NCBI RefSeq assembly: GCF_020382885.2
Contig: NC_058499.1
Location: 4,347,501-4,411,500, forward strand
Direction of reading: 5' to 3'
From: Scatophagus argus
Taxonomy: Eukaryota; Chordata; Actinopteri; Scatophagidae
Length of the DNA stretch: 64,000 nt
In this document: piece after piece, positions 24,976 to 37,885 of the stretch
Numbering within the stretch: the first letter of the stretch is position 1
How the letters are laid out: each line of letters starts with the position of its first letter
Position numbers and translations under genes: made by a program
The notes under the pieces: generated by a model
What the model saw: only the letters and a program-made list of their open reading frames with translations
Told to the model about the DNA's origin: nothing
Databases searched by the model: none

Positions 24976-27900
24976 GGCCACTGTGCACAGCTGTGTTTTT
25001 CACTACAGCTAACAGTGTGTCTCTGTCTCTGTGTGTTTAATACAGTTGTAAGTGCAGTCAAATCATGCTGTGATTTGCTGGGAAGCTGCTCTGGGAACAA
25101 GTTGACCGACCCCCAACCCCCTACAGCTCTGTTCCCCTCCTCTCCTTTGGGCTTCATGGCTTCAGTTCAGTCTCCCTGACTGTGCCTCTTCCTCTTCTGC
25201 TACTTTCTCAAAAGAAAACCTTTCCTCATTTTTGGTTAAAAGCAGTAGCATTTCATGTGTCGGGTGTACATGTTTTCATTTTAGTGCCATGTTCTTTTTT
25301 TGGAATAGTGGAAAACATGACCTCAGCTGGACTAAATGGATCTCTCCCTGCTGTTTTCGATATCTGCTCCACCCCTTGCAAACTCATGACTTTCCTGTGT
25401 GAGTTTTAGCATCTGGCACTAACTTCATGTGAACAGACACGTCACTGGTGACATCTTGAGGACATGGCAGTTGATTGTAACGCACCGCCGATGATTCAGT
25501 AGAGATCCGTTTTAATTGTGCTGTGATGGCTTTATACAGGGTGAGTGTTTCATTAGACCATCCAATAACCAGAAGGTCACAGTTGTGGGTTCCTGATCAA
25601 TGAACTTATCAACGAATCTTTGGCCACTGTTACACTGGAAATGCTTTGTCTTATAAGAGACATGTAGACTCCCATTGACTCTTCAGGGCTTTTGTTTCCC
25701 TTGTAAACAATTGTAGTTGTTGGAAGACCCGTGGGTCTTCGCAGTGGTGGATGGAAATGTTACCTTTTCACCACCTGTGTGCCCCTGAAAAAGCTTTTAT
25801 GAGTGGAGTAAGATGCATGGTGCAACCCCAATTTCAAACAGACTACATTCCAGATCAGTAATAATCAAAACACAAGATTTAACAGAGACATGATACAGCG
25901 TCAGCCTGCCGTAACCTGCAAGTTGTCAGGTCTTGTGCATAGATTTAAATGAGAAAACTAGATTCATCTCGAATTAAGATTAAAAACAAAAAAAGCAACT
26001 GTAAAAATGATTTCTGTCTTTTCATGTGGGAGACATAATTTATCTGCGAATGCACGTGGCTGTTCAGTGTAAACAGACGCGGTGTTCTGGATGGGAATAC
26101 TTCCCAGTCTCCAAATCTCAGTCTATAAATAACCATGTTGTCCTTATGGTGTCTTACTGACTCAGTCTCAGGAGAGGGAGGGTGGGGGGAACCAGTCCAA
26201 TCCCCAGAGGATGACGTCTGCATTGATTTGCACCAACATTGCCTCCACTGCCATCTCATGTATTTTGAAACAGAACTAAGACTATGTTCCTACGTTAAAG
26301 CTATACTAGAAAGTGTGAGTGTTGTCCATTTAATGTTTCCTGCACTGAACATAGCTGCATAAATTCAAACTGTTGTAACTGAAACTGTATTTAATGAAAT
26401 GTGCAACTAATTTAAGCCACTGACAGACACAATTTGGTGATTTTGTAATAATGTCACTTTGCTTAATGTTACCTTCCAAAATACTGAAAGTGACTGAAGT
26501 TTTCTTCAGTGCAGTGTTATATACAGGTAGATGAATTTCTCACACAGCAGCCACACATGATCAAACTGGTCAGTGGACCAAATAATATAGTTTTTAACAC
26601 ATTTTCAGCAGTGTCTTTGAAACAAAAACATCACATTCACCTTTTAATATAACAACAATAACCTGGCCTCAAAAACCGTTTGGGTTAATCAGCACCTCTC
26701 AGGCGTCCACTTTGTACTTCCACTGGCTTGTCAGTCAGTGAGCATGTTTTGGTCTCTGTACAAGCACAATGGTGTCAAACCTGGCAACCTAACTCCCGAC
26801 TTTGGGATGCGGTGCAAAGAAGTAGTTCAAGCATTTAATCAGTAATTTAATGACTTGTTGTATGGTATTGTGGCGTAGAGTTAACAGGTATAAGTGTGCT
26901 CACTCGCGGAGAGAGAAGAGAAAACATTACCTGAGGTGCTGTGTGACTTGCCAGCTTTGGTTCCCCTCCTCTCTGTAGTCCCCTGACATTTGGGTTGCTA
27001 CGGTAACAGGAGCGTCCCTCAGCAGTGGGTACAGGGTGATTTGCAGGTACGGGAATGTTGCCTGTGGCGTGTACCTCACCTCTTGACCATGTGGACCTGT
27101 TTAATGGATTTTCCTTCCCTCCCACCTTCTTTCTCTTTCTTCTTTCTTCATTTTTTTTCTCTCACACACACTCAGTAAAAGTAATTCTTTTTAACAAACA
27201 AACTAACAGAACAATAGTTTTAGTCAACAGGCTTCCAGTAAGTTTGAGTGGTCTCACTTAGCTCAGGCTGCGTATAGTAAATAATGTCCATTATTAAACA
27301 TTACCAAAATAAAAAGACTACCTTTCAGATTTAAACAGAATAGACTTAAACAAATAAACAGACACAACTCCAGACCCTTTCATCTAAAATCCACCTGGGC
27401 AGAAACAAAAAAATCAAAAAGTTCATAACATTTGTACCACTAACATAACGTAACCCAGTTAAGTTTGCCAAAGTTCCTTAAACTGGATAAACAGCTGTTC
27501 ATTTCAAGAACAATTTAACTTAAGCAAAATCACTGTCACTGAATGCACTAGTCTGCGCTAAGAGTTTCAAAATTAGATAAGATAAACAAAGTTCTGGATA
27601 CAATGGATAATATTTTCCAGTCTGCAGTGTTTGACAGATAAGAATTAACGATGACCACCATAGTGTTAGCTGGTGGATGCTGAGTGTTGGCTCAGGAGGT
27701 CTTATTACCTGCCTCTGCACAGCAAACATCATGTTTAAATAGACTGTCATTTGAAGAATTGTTGAGTCCGCATGAGTCTCCAAACACCAATTTAGCCAGT
27801 TATTAGGAAAGAACTTGCGATCCATGATAATGTTTTTGTTTCACTTGCTTTCTGCTTCTTCTGTTCACTGTCTTACTCTGTGTCCCGCTTATATTTTGAT

Positions 27901-28019
27901 GTACTCTTCTTGTTAGTGGTGTTTCTGAAGATGGTGTAGGATGAAAAGTTAGATCACCAGAGTTATTACAATTAGTACTGGTCTGATCATGAATGAGTGC
28001 ACCACATTTCATGGAAGTC
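24976..28019. other. Intergenic DNA
   Basis: No gene found. A weak tRNA-SINE-like patch occurs near 25,575 (CCAGAAGGTCACAGTTGTGG), but it is too degenerate to annotate on its own. A T-rich run lies at 27,120-27,160. Confidence 0.55.
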
Positions 28020-28240
28020 CTTCCGATAGTGACTGAATTTGGACTTTAGGTAAATGTCAGGGGATTAATAAAATCTGTGGGATTCATCTGGGGGTCCATA
28101 AATGTCTGTAGAAGCTTTCGTGGCAATCCATCCAGCTGTTGTAGAGATATTTCAGTCAGGACCAAAGTGGTGGACTGACTGACTGAAAGACTGACATTTC
28201 CATGTCTAGAGCCATGCAGCTAGCATGACTAAAAACAAGA
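28020..28240 (+). repeat. Interspersed repeat of a common percomorph type
   Basis: Contains GGCAATCCATCCAGCTGTTG, GAGATATTTCAGTCAGGACC, AAAGTGGTGGACTGACTGAC and, after a gap, AGAGCCATGCAGCTAGCATG. These words in this order match an interspersed repeat I recall from many spiny-rayed fish sequences. No coding capacity. Class uncertain. Confidence 0.6.
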
Positions 28241-29641
28241 CAGCATTTCAAACAGCAGTGACTTTTTCTTTTTGTTCCTACAGGCACTATTTGTGTCAGA
28301 CCCAGACCACATTTTAATTCTTCACACTTTTTGACATGTTTCTGTAACAAGTGTTGCCCTGTTCACTTCCATCTATTTAAAGTTGTCTAAACTCTTTATT
28401 GTATAGTGCTGCTTGCACTGCGTAGTCTGTCTTTTGGTTTAGTGCATATACTATCAGCGATACATGAGTAAGCTACAGTAATTTAAAGGGTATTCCATAC
28501 TGAGACATACTATACTGCCAATTATACCCTGTCAGCCCCTGATCTAATCCCTTACATTGAGCCCTGTTACTCTGCCTGCCACACAAACACACACGCCAAT
28601 GAAGAGGACTGTAGTGAAAGTCGAGCCTGCTTGTTAATGACAGCAACTCATCTGATTATTTTCCAGTTGATGCCCTTGTTTCCGACCGTGTTTCATAACC
28701 AGGACTGTTATATTTATATGCACATTGTTACACATTGATACTAATCCATGTGTCAGATTGGAATATGCTGTTGTCACCAAGGTGCTATACCGTACTGTCT
28801 TTCTTTAAACACTATATCATAGACAAATTAATTATGAACCTTTGTATAGCTGTTGCAAGAAGATAAGAAATTTATCTATTTTTGTAGCCTCTTTTGCAAG
28901 CATGTTTTCATTTAACTTGTATCAGTGACATTGTGTCACAGTCAAAATTAGGATAAAATGTTCCATAAACATCTTGGTAGCCAAGTTGATATGTTGGTTG
29001 TTTGGCAGGTTGCTCCACTGGTTTATGACACTAGATTCATTCTGTTTCTCCTGATCCTTTCCAACTTGTCTTCACCAATAATCTCCTGTGTTATTAGCTA
29101 GCTTCTCACCCCAAATGACACACACTGTTCAAGACTCGTCCTGTCCTTTGTTAGCTAGTTTCTTTTCTAATGCTGATGAATCATCAGTAGTTTTCTGTTC
29201 CTCAGTTTGATTATTTCATTCATAAATTACTGAAGCTCTGACTGCAGAACAAATGAGGATAAGCTCGTCGGCCACCCAATGAAACAATTTTTGAGAGAGG
29301 ACAAAAATCTGTAGCTTATTTTGAAAACAGTTTTATGTACAATTCTTTTTACAATATAAATTTTGCAGATTAAGTATGTTTTTATGATTTTATCTAACAT
29401 GTGAAAATTGTCAGCCTTGGAGCAGACAAAGCCTTACTCATCCCTGTGATCTATGGGGACGATGTGACCCCCAATGAGACTGAACCATACAGTAAATGTG
29501 CATTAAAAACACTAAGATAAAAGACGCTAGTAATTGGAATTGGGTTATAATTCTCTCTTCATTGCAAGAAATACTTTCTGTTCCTTTACTTTAAAAAACA
29601 AAAAACATATACACTGTATGATTCAAACCATGTTGAATAGG

Positions 29642-29644
<3 letters not shown>
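28241..29644. other. Intergenic DNA
   Basis: AT-rich sequence with nothing recognised. Confidence 0.55.

Positions 29645-29688
<44 letters not shown>
29645..29688. repeat. (GT)n microsatellite
   Basis: Twenty-two uninterrupted GT units, the longest dinucleotide run in the window. Confidence 0.97.
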
Positions 29689-29690
<2 letters not shown>

Positions 29691-32600
29691 AGGGTGGGAC
29701 GATGGTGGTGTTAGTGATCAGCTGCTTCTGCCCATGGTCCCTGCGGGAGGTATTCGCCTCGAAATGCCATCAGCTGTTGATTAGAGGATACAGGATGGGA
29801 TAGAGCAAAACAGCACACAGGTGTGACAGTGTTTTTAAATTTCCTAAAAGAGGATGCTTTAAGTAAGATCTAACTGTGTATGTGAAGACTAATAAATGCC
29901 TGTGTTTTATGAACTAGAAACAAAGAAAGCAAGTTCATTCAACAGTACTTTTTGTCATCAAAGCTCATGTGTGAAGGAATTATGCATTTCTGACTTTTGT
30001 GACCATCAGAAAAGACACCATGGGAGATTATGGTGAACACCGGGACTTCCTAATTTTTCTGAAATAATAGATATTAAAATTAATGACTGCCATAATTTCC
30101 AAAGCAAGCAAGGAAACATGTTGAAAATGAGATAAAAACTTAAATAAAAAGGGATCAGTTGTTTCCCTTTAACCTCCTCATTCTAAATGACACTTTTAAC
30201 AGCCTGATCGAAAGATCAGTGCATTTTAAATGCTTTTTTCTGGGGATTGTTTTTGCCAAGCAATGTCCTTGTGTACAACCCAGGCAGCCTTGGCAGTCTT
30301 TTAGGAAAACTAGGCATCCCCAAGGACACACACACAGCTCTTGGCCTGCATTTCAGTGCCATTCCCATTCCCTGCAGGCATGTCATAAAAGGCGTAATTT
30401 AAATCAAATGGGTGATAAAATGAAAAATCAGGCAGGCACGTACATGTGTGGCTAAGAAGGAATCACAAATGCCATGTGATGTCATTTGAATGGCGGCAGC
30501 TGGCTTGATCATGGATGATCTACTCAAAATAGAGCAAGTGGGTATTTGCAGGTTCACAGCCATGACTTACAACCCAAGTGTGTGTGTGTGTGTGAGCATG
30601 TGTGTGTGAGATAGAGAGGGAGGATGATGTGGTCTCCTTCTAACCCTCCTAAGGTGTCATCCAAGGAATGCATGACGAAACTGGGGAACTGTTTTAGGTC
30701 GTAACGTCACTCCTGAAAACTCTGCACCCGCCACAGCAAAGGAAAGCCCATGAGGTCATGAGGTCAACCACTGAAATGCATAAAAGTTGACACCACGGTT
30801 TGACAGGTCGTACGATGCACGATGTTCATGCTACTGCTGGTGACGCTACAAGTTAATATTAGTGACTACGGATGACACTTGGGTTTCACCTAGCAGAGTT
30901 TGTGGTGCTTGTGTACGTGTTGCCTTGCACACTGCGGCGCTGAGTGTGATAGTGGATCATGACACGATTTGTAGGTGTGTGTCACTGACTTATCTATCAC
31001 CCTGCTTTCATTTGAAAAGTTCTTTTGATGAAGCTACATGTAGATAGATATAAAGATGGTTACACATGCATCAATTTATGTAATCCATAATTTTATTTTT
31101 ACATTTTCAACACTGAATTTGTTTTCTGAGCTAAACCTTTGCTTTTTATTGTCAAAGGCAATGTTCACGTTATATGTTTTTGGGACGTGACCCATCTCTG
31201 TTCCCAATACAAACTTATTAAATATTGAAACCAAGCAGTTCTACAGTAAGCGGGTATTTAGACCACAAACAGCCCCGCATTCATTAAAAAAAAAAGGCTA
31301 CATAAATGTGGGCATTTTGTTTTAGGTATTATGAGATGATGACGTCTGTTTGAGTAATAGTCCATGAGTCTGACGCCTTATCAGACACCAAAACACTACA
31401 CTTGGGTTTATCGTGCTGTCTGGCAGGATTTACAACTCTGGAAAGTTAACATGCTTCAACGCTTGACGCTTGTGCTTGCAAAATCCAAAGTTAATAGCAT
31501 CGTGACAGTTCTGTAGACAATTGTTAAGAGTGATTGAGTGAGTTGCACTGATAGTCACTAATGCACATTGATATATCTACTGTCCCTGGTTCATATACTG
31601 AAAGTAACAACTTGTTTTTGGTTTATTTGCCCAACTTGTTTGTGGAAGTGAGTATTGCACTGGCAGTGAACTGTTCTATCACACCCACTGTGTGCGTCTC
31701 TCTTCTCACATTACGGCTGAATGTGTTTTGACTGCACTGAGGGGCGGGACTGATCAGAAAACGTCTGACCTGAGCCGCATGCAAAGAAGGAAATCATGAC
31801 TGGGACACTGTCAGCTGCAGTGTGAGTGTAACCGAGCGAGCCAAGCTACACCAACTCTGAGACGCTGCCATCAGCCGTGACACTGAGAAATTTAGTCATT
31901 TCAGTTAAGGTGACATGACATGTTGACTGGGATGATGCTGAGGCTGATGAGTCTCTGGCGTTTGGGCATCTGTTTCCTTGTCTGCTGTGAGTTTGAATAC
32001 GTATAAGGCCGTTCATCCCGTGTGACTTTCTGTGTCATCCTCTTCCCTCATTTTCAAACATTTAAATGCTCATTTCCAGAAGGTTATCTACGTTATGTAT
32101 TTGAGAAACAAAAGTTGTCTTATGCACATATCAACCATCATGAGCATCATAGCCGTTTTAGTCAGGATCACAGATTGTATAAAACATGGATGTAGTCTTC
32201 ATGATGTCAAAGGTTTCTGGAGAGCCATTTTGTAGCTCACTGTGGTTGCTCCAGTTTCCCATCTGATCCAAAAATGACTAAAAAGGTGGCCTGTTGGGTC
32301 AGTTAACCACACAGAAAACTAGTGGCCATTGGAGGAACTGCAGTTTTTCACTTGAAAACATAACTTTGGTTCACCTGCACACAGTCAGTGGTATTTCTCA
32401 TGTGTAAAATCATGTGTGTGTGTGTGTGTGTGTTTAAACTTGACAGTGTGTAGTAGCCTGAAAGGATGCACCATTTTTAATATGTTTGCTGCTCTTCATT
32501 AAATTCTTTGCTATCACTGCATTGCTATGAATTTAGTCTGTGTTGGCTTTGATTCAACTGAATAAGATGCTATCACATGACATCAATATGTCAGTGCAAA

Positions 32601-33570
32601 ATTAATTATGATGTCTTGAGTTCCACAAACAAACAGGCCCTGGTGGAAACGATTTATCCCCTTTACAATCTCCTGAGGGTTTCAGCTAAAACAACAGCGG
32701 TTGCCTCTCCCCTCAAGGCATTGCTCATGTACTTGTCACTGTTTTTTCTTGTATTCATTAGGACTTCAGCATGACAAAATATCATAACACGGACAATAAA
32801 TAAGCAAGTAAACGTGATTTATTAATATACTTATTTTGTTGTATGCTGAGACAGTTCCACAACATCACAGCTTGGTGGTTTGTGGTTGTCCGTGAATGTG
32901 ATGGAAGCCAAATGTCTCATGGGAATGCTGTCTACCACCAGCTGCAAGATTCCAGTAAACTGAAAGCTTTAGATTTTGTTTTGGGCCATGAAGATAAACA
33001 GATTTTTCAGCTACGTCTGAGCGCGTATCTGCAAAAGACTGTGTGATTATCTTTGTTCATATTAACTGCACTAATTAAGGTGGTAATAATCGATGATGAT
33101 TGATAATTGATGCTTTAAAACACCTGGAGCGCTTGTTGCAGGTTCTCGCTCCGTCCTGTATTTTGTGATAAAACATAACAGCATTTGAGCCTCTCCACCT
33201 TGACACTGATTTGGGCCACTTTTCTCCTTGCTCCAATTCTCCTTTCTGTTGTCTCTGTTCTACCCGACTCACTCTGAATGTGTCACTCCATTTTACGTCT
33301 CCATTTCTGTCTCAACTGTCTTTCTCTCCCTGTGCCTCCACCTCCTCCTCCCCTCCCCTGCACACAAATCTGTCAAATCCCCCACACCCGAGAACCTATT
33401 CACACACACACACACAGATATTCGCTCCTCATGTTTATTTTGGTGGGGTGACTGACTGACTGACTGCTCGGAAGGCCGGAACCATGATGAGAAGGAAGGA
33501 GGGGAGTGGGAGGGACCTGGCAAAGACAAGTAGGGAGGGAGAGAGAGGGGGAGACACTAGTGGGTAGTGA
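29689..33570. other. Intergenic DNA upstream of the C11orf96 homologue
   Basis: No gene seen. It includes a tandem nuclear-receptor half-site at 30,753-30,766, a CRE-like ACGTCA at 30,704, a GC box with an octamer-like ATGCAAA near 31,741-31,783, and a short (TG)n tract at 32,413-32,432. Some of this may be long-range regulatory DNA; the sequence alone cannot show it. Confidence 0.5.
30753..30766 (+). promoter_or_regulatory. DR2 nuclear-receptor-type element
   Basis: AGGTCA-TG-AGGTCA, a perfect direct repeat with two-base spacing, the class bound by RAR/RXR heterodimers. It lies about 2.8 kb upstream of the C11orf96-like TATA box. Function is inferred from motif only. Confidence 0.4.
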
Positions 33571-33575
33571 GATGC

Positions 33576-33583
33576 TATAAAAG
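33576..33583 (+). promoter_or_regulatory. TATA box of the C11orf96 homologue
   Basis: TATAAAAG about 430 bases before the ATG, so transcription should start near 33,606-33,612. The 150 bases upstream are purine-rich (GGGAGGG, GAGAGAG). No intron is needed between the TATA box and the ATG, giving a 5' UTR of roughly 400 nt. Confidence 0.7.
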
Positions 33584-34011
33584 AGAGTGCTGGAGCTGTC
33601 GGTGGCATTAGCTTTCAGCAGACTGACATTCACACACACACAAACCGAGAAACAGCCAGAGAGAAAAGAGACATCGGACAGCAGCAGAGTTGAAACAGAA
33701 GCATTCAAGCTGAGGAGCGAAGAGCAGAGGCTGACCAGAGCAGCTTAAAAGCATTTGTTCCTTTAACGCTGTTACTGGTTGTTTTTGCCTGACTTCAAGA
33801 TTTGAGGAGTGTTTTTTTGGCTTGACTTTGGACGAACTTGGTTTGCTCCTGAGACAGACTTCTCCTCGAATAGGAAAAAGGCATCAGAAAGAGCAAGGAA
33901 AGACAAGTTTGAGACTTGAGATCAGTCGTCTTCCAGCTGCAGTCACACTTGGTGCCACATTTGATTTGAACTAGATTTAATTTTGTACACATTTGGGCTT
34001 CTGTTCTGCCA

Positions 34012-34392
34012 ATGGCTGCTGTGCGTCAGATGGTTATGGAGGCCTCTGGCTTCCAAGTCCTGCCAGCCCACCTTATGGCTTCGGCCATGGAGGAGTTCCC
34101 CCAGCAGCTGCCTGTGCCCAAGGGCCCGGCAAGGGGCAAGAGCCGCTCCCGCCGATCTCGCGAAACTCGCTTCAAAACACAGCCTGTCACCTTTGCTGAG
34201 ATTGCGGAGGTAGAAGAAGAGGGTTCCTCACCTCTGGAGGAGGAGAGGGCACGTCGTTCCTTCCTGCAGTCCCTGGAGAACCTGCGACGGAGCACACAGA
34301 CTCTCCATTGCCCGCCAGCTGCCCATCACAGCTGCACCCCCACACCCACACAGGTCAGCCTGGACTCCAGTGACTCCGACTCCACCCAGTGA
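34012..34392 (+). CDS. c11orf96: C11orf96 homologue, single-exon 126-residue protein
   Basis: Vertebrate protein of unknown molecular function. The conserved core lies at residues 53-96: RFKTQPVTFAEIAEVEEEG, then SPLEEERARRSFLQSLENLR and RSTQ. The C-terminus SLDSSDSDSTQ matches the human ending closely and looks like an acidic, casein-kinase-type serine tail. The N-terminal third (MAAVRQMVMEASGFQVLPAH...) is less conserved and ends in a basic stretch (RGKSRSRRSR). No signal peptide, membrane segment or known domain is seen. The ATG is the first good one after the TATA box and gives the family's usual length. Its place after hsd17b12 and alkbh3 repeats the human 11p11.2 order. The TATA promoter, lack of introns and U-rich 3' UTR fit an inducible gene with a short-lived mRNA, which is inference. 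Confidence 0.93.
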   Translation: MAAVRQMVMEASGFQVLPAHLMASAMEEFPQQLPVPKGPARGKSRSRRSRETRFKTQPVTFAEIAEVEEEGSSPLEEERARRSFLQSLENLRRSTQTLHCPPAAHHSCTPTPTQVSLDSSDSDSTQ

Positions 34393-35216
34393 TTGGTGGG
34401 ACATGCTCGTCTCCTGGCACCCATGTTCCTTCCTTCTCCTTGACGCCGCTTCGAATGGAGGCCAACTGAACTGAACCAAACTGGCTTGTCTGCCAGCCTG
34501 TTTGTGTGTTTGTAAGCTGCTGCTGTTATACAAAAGTCTACACTTAATATATACTAACATACAGTGTATAGCTCAAGGATGCACTTGTGCAGGATGCATA
34601 TCTGAAAGCTCTCTGCCATCACTGCAGGCTGGTTATACTGCTGTATAGATATGATAAGTGTACAAGTAACACATGACGCAGTGGCGAACACACCACTCTT
34701 CTAATGTATTCCTTTTCTACTGTAGATGTCTATGAGGAAAACTTGAAAGACGAAAGATGGTTGATATTTTTCCACTTTAAAGCTGTATAGATATTTTTGT
34801 TTCAATCCTGATTTTTCTACGTGACCAGTCACTACAGAAAGGACTGTTGAAAAATGTTAGTTTTGCGACTTACTCCGCTGTACATACTCTGTCTAAACAT
34901 TGTACTGAGCACCGAAAGTGATCTGGCCATCATTGAAGCAGTAGATTATCTTAACAAAGCGTCGTCAACAGTTCAAGCTCTTGTTTTCCAGCTTCACAGT
35001 GAATGAGATCTCTGCTGTTGCTGCTTCAGTTCATAAGCAAAAAAAGAGAGCCTGTTTAAATGTCTATTTATTCTATCATTTTGTTCATAACCAAGTGGAG
35101 TTGTAGATTATTGCTCTTCTAAAGTCACCTTGACTTTTAAAGAAATCATAACCTTTATACTGTATATTTTGTTTTACTTTATACATATATATTGCAATGT
35201 TTGTTATATGTACTTT

Positions 35217-35222
35217 AATAAA
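35217..35222 (+). terminator. PolyA signal of the C11orf96 homologue
   Basis: AATAAA about 825 bases after the stop, followed by TTTTCAAGTATTTTGAGT. The 3' UTR (34,393 to about 35,240) is AT-rich and contains ATTTATT words of AU-rich-element type around 35,065. Confidence 0.7.
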
Positions 35223-35239
35223 TATTTTCAAGTATTTTG

Positions 35240-37853
35240 AGTCATTTTCTATTTAAGAAGTGCAATTTTTAAAGGGGTGCCTTTATTGGATAGTGACAGG
35301 GGATATGACGTACATCAAGCAAAATGTCGCGACCATGCGGCCATTTTGCATGCAGTGTAATCGTTTGGCTCATTGGGAAATCCAGTTGTTGAAACAAGAT
35401 ATTAGTCTACAATACGTTTTGTACTATTCATGATATTTCTGACATCAATCATCCTTATTTAGACTCAGTCAACCACAGATACAAACTAATAAATGACATT
35501 TAGGGTCAGCAAGTTTTAGTTTAAGTTTTAGTTTAAGTTTTAGTACTGAGATGATTGATTTGAGAAAACTTTGTTAAGAGCTTGATGTGTGACAGACACT
35601 ATGCTTGAAGAGAAAAAAAAAAAGTTCTGTGACAAAATCAGGAATACATAAAGAAGGAAGTGATGAGACAGCAAGAAGTTTAATAGCTGTCCATTTCTGT
35701 TGTTGTTCATAGGATAAGCTGATGTCAAACCCAAACGCTCTTATTTACGTACTTACGTACTTGAGCTGTGACTGCTGTATGCTTGCTTGGCTGGTGACGC
35801 AGTTTCTCTGTTTCCATCAGCCAGCTCAGCTGCAACAACCACCGGCGAGCTGAGAGAAGTGGCCTCTGGCTGCAGCCATCCCTCCTGTTGCTGATAACCC
35901 CACTCTCCTAATCCACTCAGTGACAAGTCAAACATGATGCACGACTTCCACTCGAGTGCGAGTCAGCAGACTGAGACAATGCCGCAGGGGCTTTTGTTGA
36001 AAACCTGCTTGGGGTGTATGTGGCTTGACTAAAAATAGACTCTGATTAAGTAAATCTGCAAGATGAGAGAGACAGAGTGACATTTTCTCCAGAGGTACGA
36101 TGGCTCAGGTGTTGGACTGTGATGTGTGTGCTGTGAGGAGGCATAATCACAGAAGAACACAGATTAGAGATCAGCGGTTGTGAAGCAGAAAGGGATAACA
36201 GTGGCTGTGACCAGTAAAAGATAAGGCTTGTGTTATTCTATATTTTACTTAGTCAATGTCTGTCTCTCAACACTTTTACCTACCTTTTACCACTGTTTTA
36301 CCTACCCTGCCCATGGTGCTCAGCCCCAAGTCCCACAGACATGTTGTAAGTCACAAATTTATAGTTTTTGAAAGATTAAGTAATTCCTTTAAACATCTGG
36401 ACACTGTGGGTTTTACTGAATGTTACTCAAACAGAGTAACTAGTGCATTTGTTTGGGGATTATTTTCAGTCAGGGATTAATACATATACGGTGCTGTAGT
36501 GAGTATTTATGCTACCCTCACAAAATATATGGCTGACTCACACTGAACCATAGTGCCTGTAATAAAGGGACTTCTCATTTCTTTGTATTTTTCGCAATTT
36601 CACTCATCTTTTAGCGCATGCAAAAGAAATAGCAGTAGCATTTGGTACAGTGACAAAAGCATATCATCATTAACTTACAAGCTGTGGCAGCTCTGACCCT
36701 GCTGCTGCCTCTGACATGAAACAAAGAACACTTCCTGTCTCCCAACCAATAGAAAGAATGGACAAAGACCAGCTGGTAGCATATGAAAGGTCTCCATACC
36801 TCTTTCCCCATCTCTTACACAAACACACACATTCGTCATTGTTTGTCTCGTGCTTGTAGAGCTGTCACACTTAACTACATCCACAGCAGAATTACGGTTT
36901 GTTTTCATGTGTGACGACGCACATGTGGAAGCATTTGCGTCACCGAGAATTTGCTAGAGGAGTGTGGAACATTGAGGAAAGACACACAGAGATTGAGATA
37001 AGAGAAGCATGTTTGTCATCACGTGTTGTGGAGACAGATTGATCTCTGTTCAAGTCTCCACTTTTCCTCATCAGATCATATGTCCTTCCTAATTAGTTTC
37101 ACCTTCTGAACTGCATAACATCTGCTTAGGAGACACTTAATTCATTATGGGTCAAACCTTCACCCCTTACAAGATCAGATATAAGAGGTACCCAATCCAA
37201 GTGAGCCTTAAAAGCAGTCAGTTACATCAGTTAAATCAACAGGAAACCAGTGTAGAGGAGTTCAAAGAGAGATCATGATCCCTATGCTGTGCATGACGTC
37301 TTCATGAATAACCTGGCAGTAGACAAAATACAACAAAAGGGCAATAATAAAGACTGGTAGCACATGGAACAGACTGTACAGACGCTGTTTGACCTGAAAG
37401 CATCAAAATGACTGAGGGGACGCTGAAAATACCCAATCTTGTTAAAGTGCCAGTGTTTTTTTTTTCCTCTTATTGTAGGTGGGATGCCAAGATGTTTGAA
37501 AGGCAACATCGCCGTTTTAAGTGCACTACTGTAATGACAGTGTGTTATCTGGAGTCTGACCAGTCAGACAGGATGAGACAGTCGGCGGCAAGCAGACTCA
37601 AACGCACAGTCTGCTAGAGTTCAGGCCTAAATCTTATACACAGGCTCAACAACTGAACAGTTTAACACTTTGGTAAAAAACAAATTACATAATCATCTCT
37701 GGGAAGCACCGTGTCCTCGTCTGTGAGAGAAGAATTAAATGCTTTTATAATAAATGCAGAATGGTGAGATTGTATGCATTTAATGCATTTAGCACTATAT
37801 TTTTAAATTGAATAATGATTTTTCATCCTTGAGGAAAAATACCTGCATGCTTC

Positions 37854-37885
<32 letters not shown>

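Noticed and set aside
33211..33708. Several frames on both strands upstream of the TATA box
   Set aside because: Low-complexity Ser/Pro/His readings of CT- and AC-rich promoter DNA.
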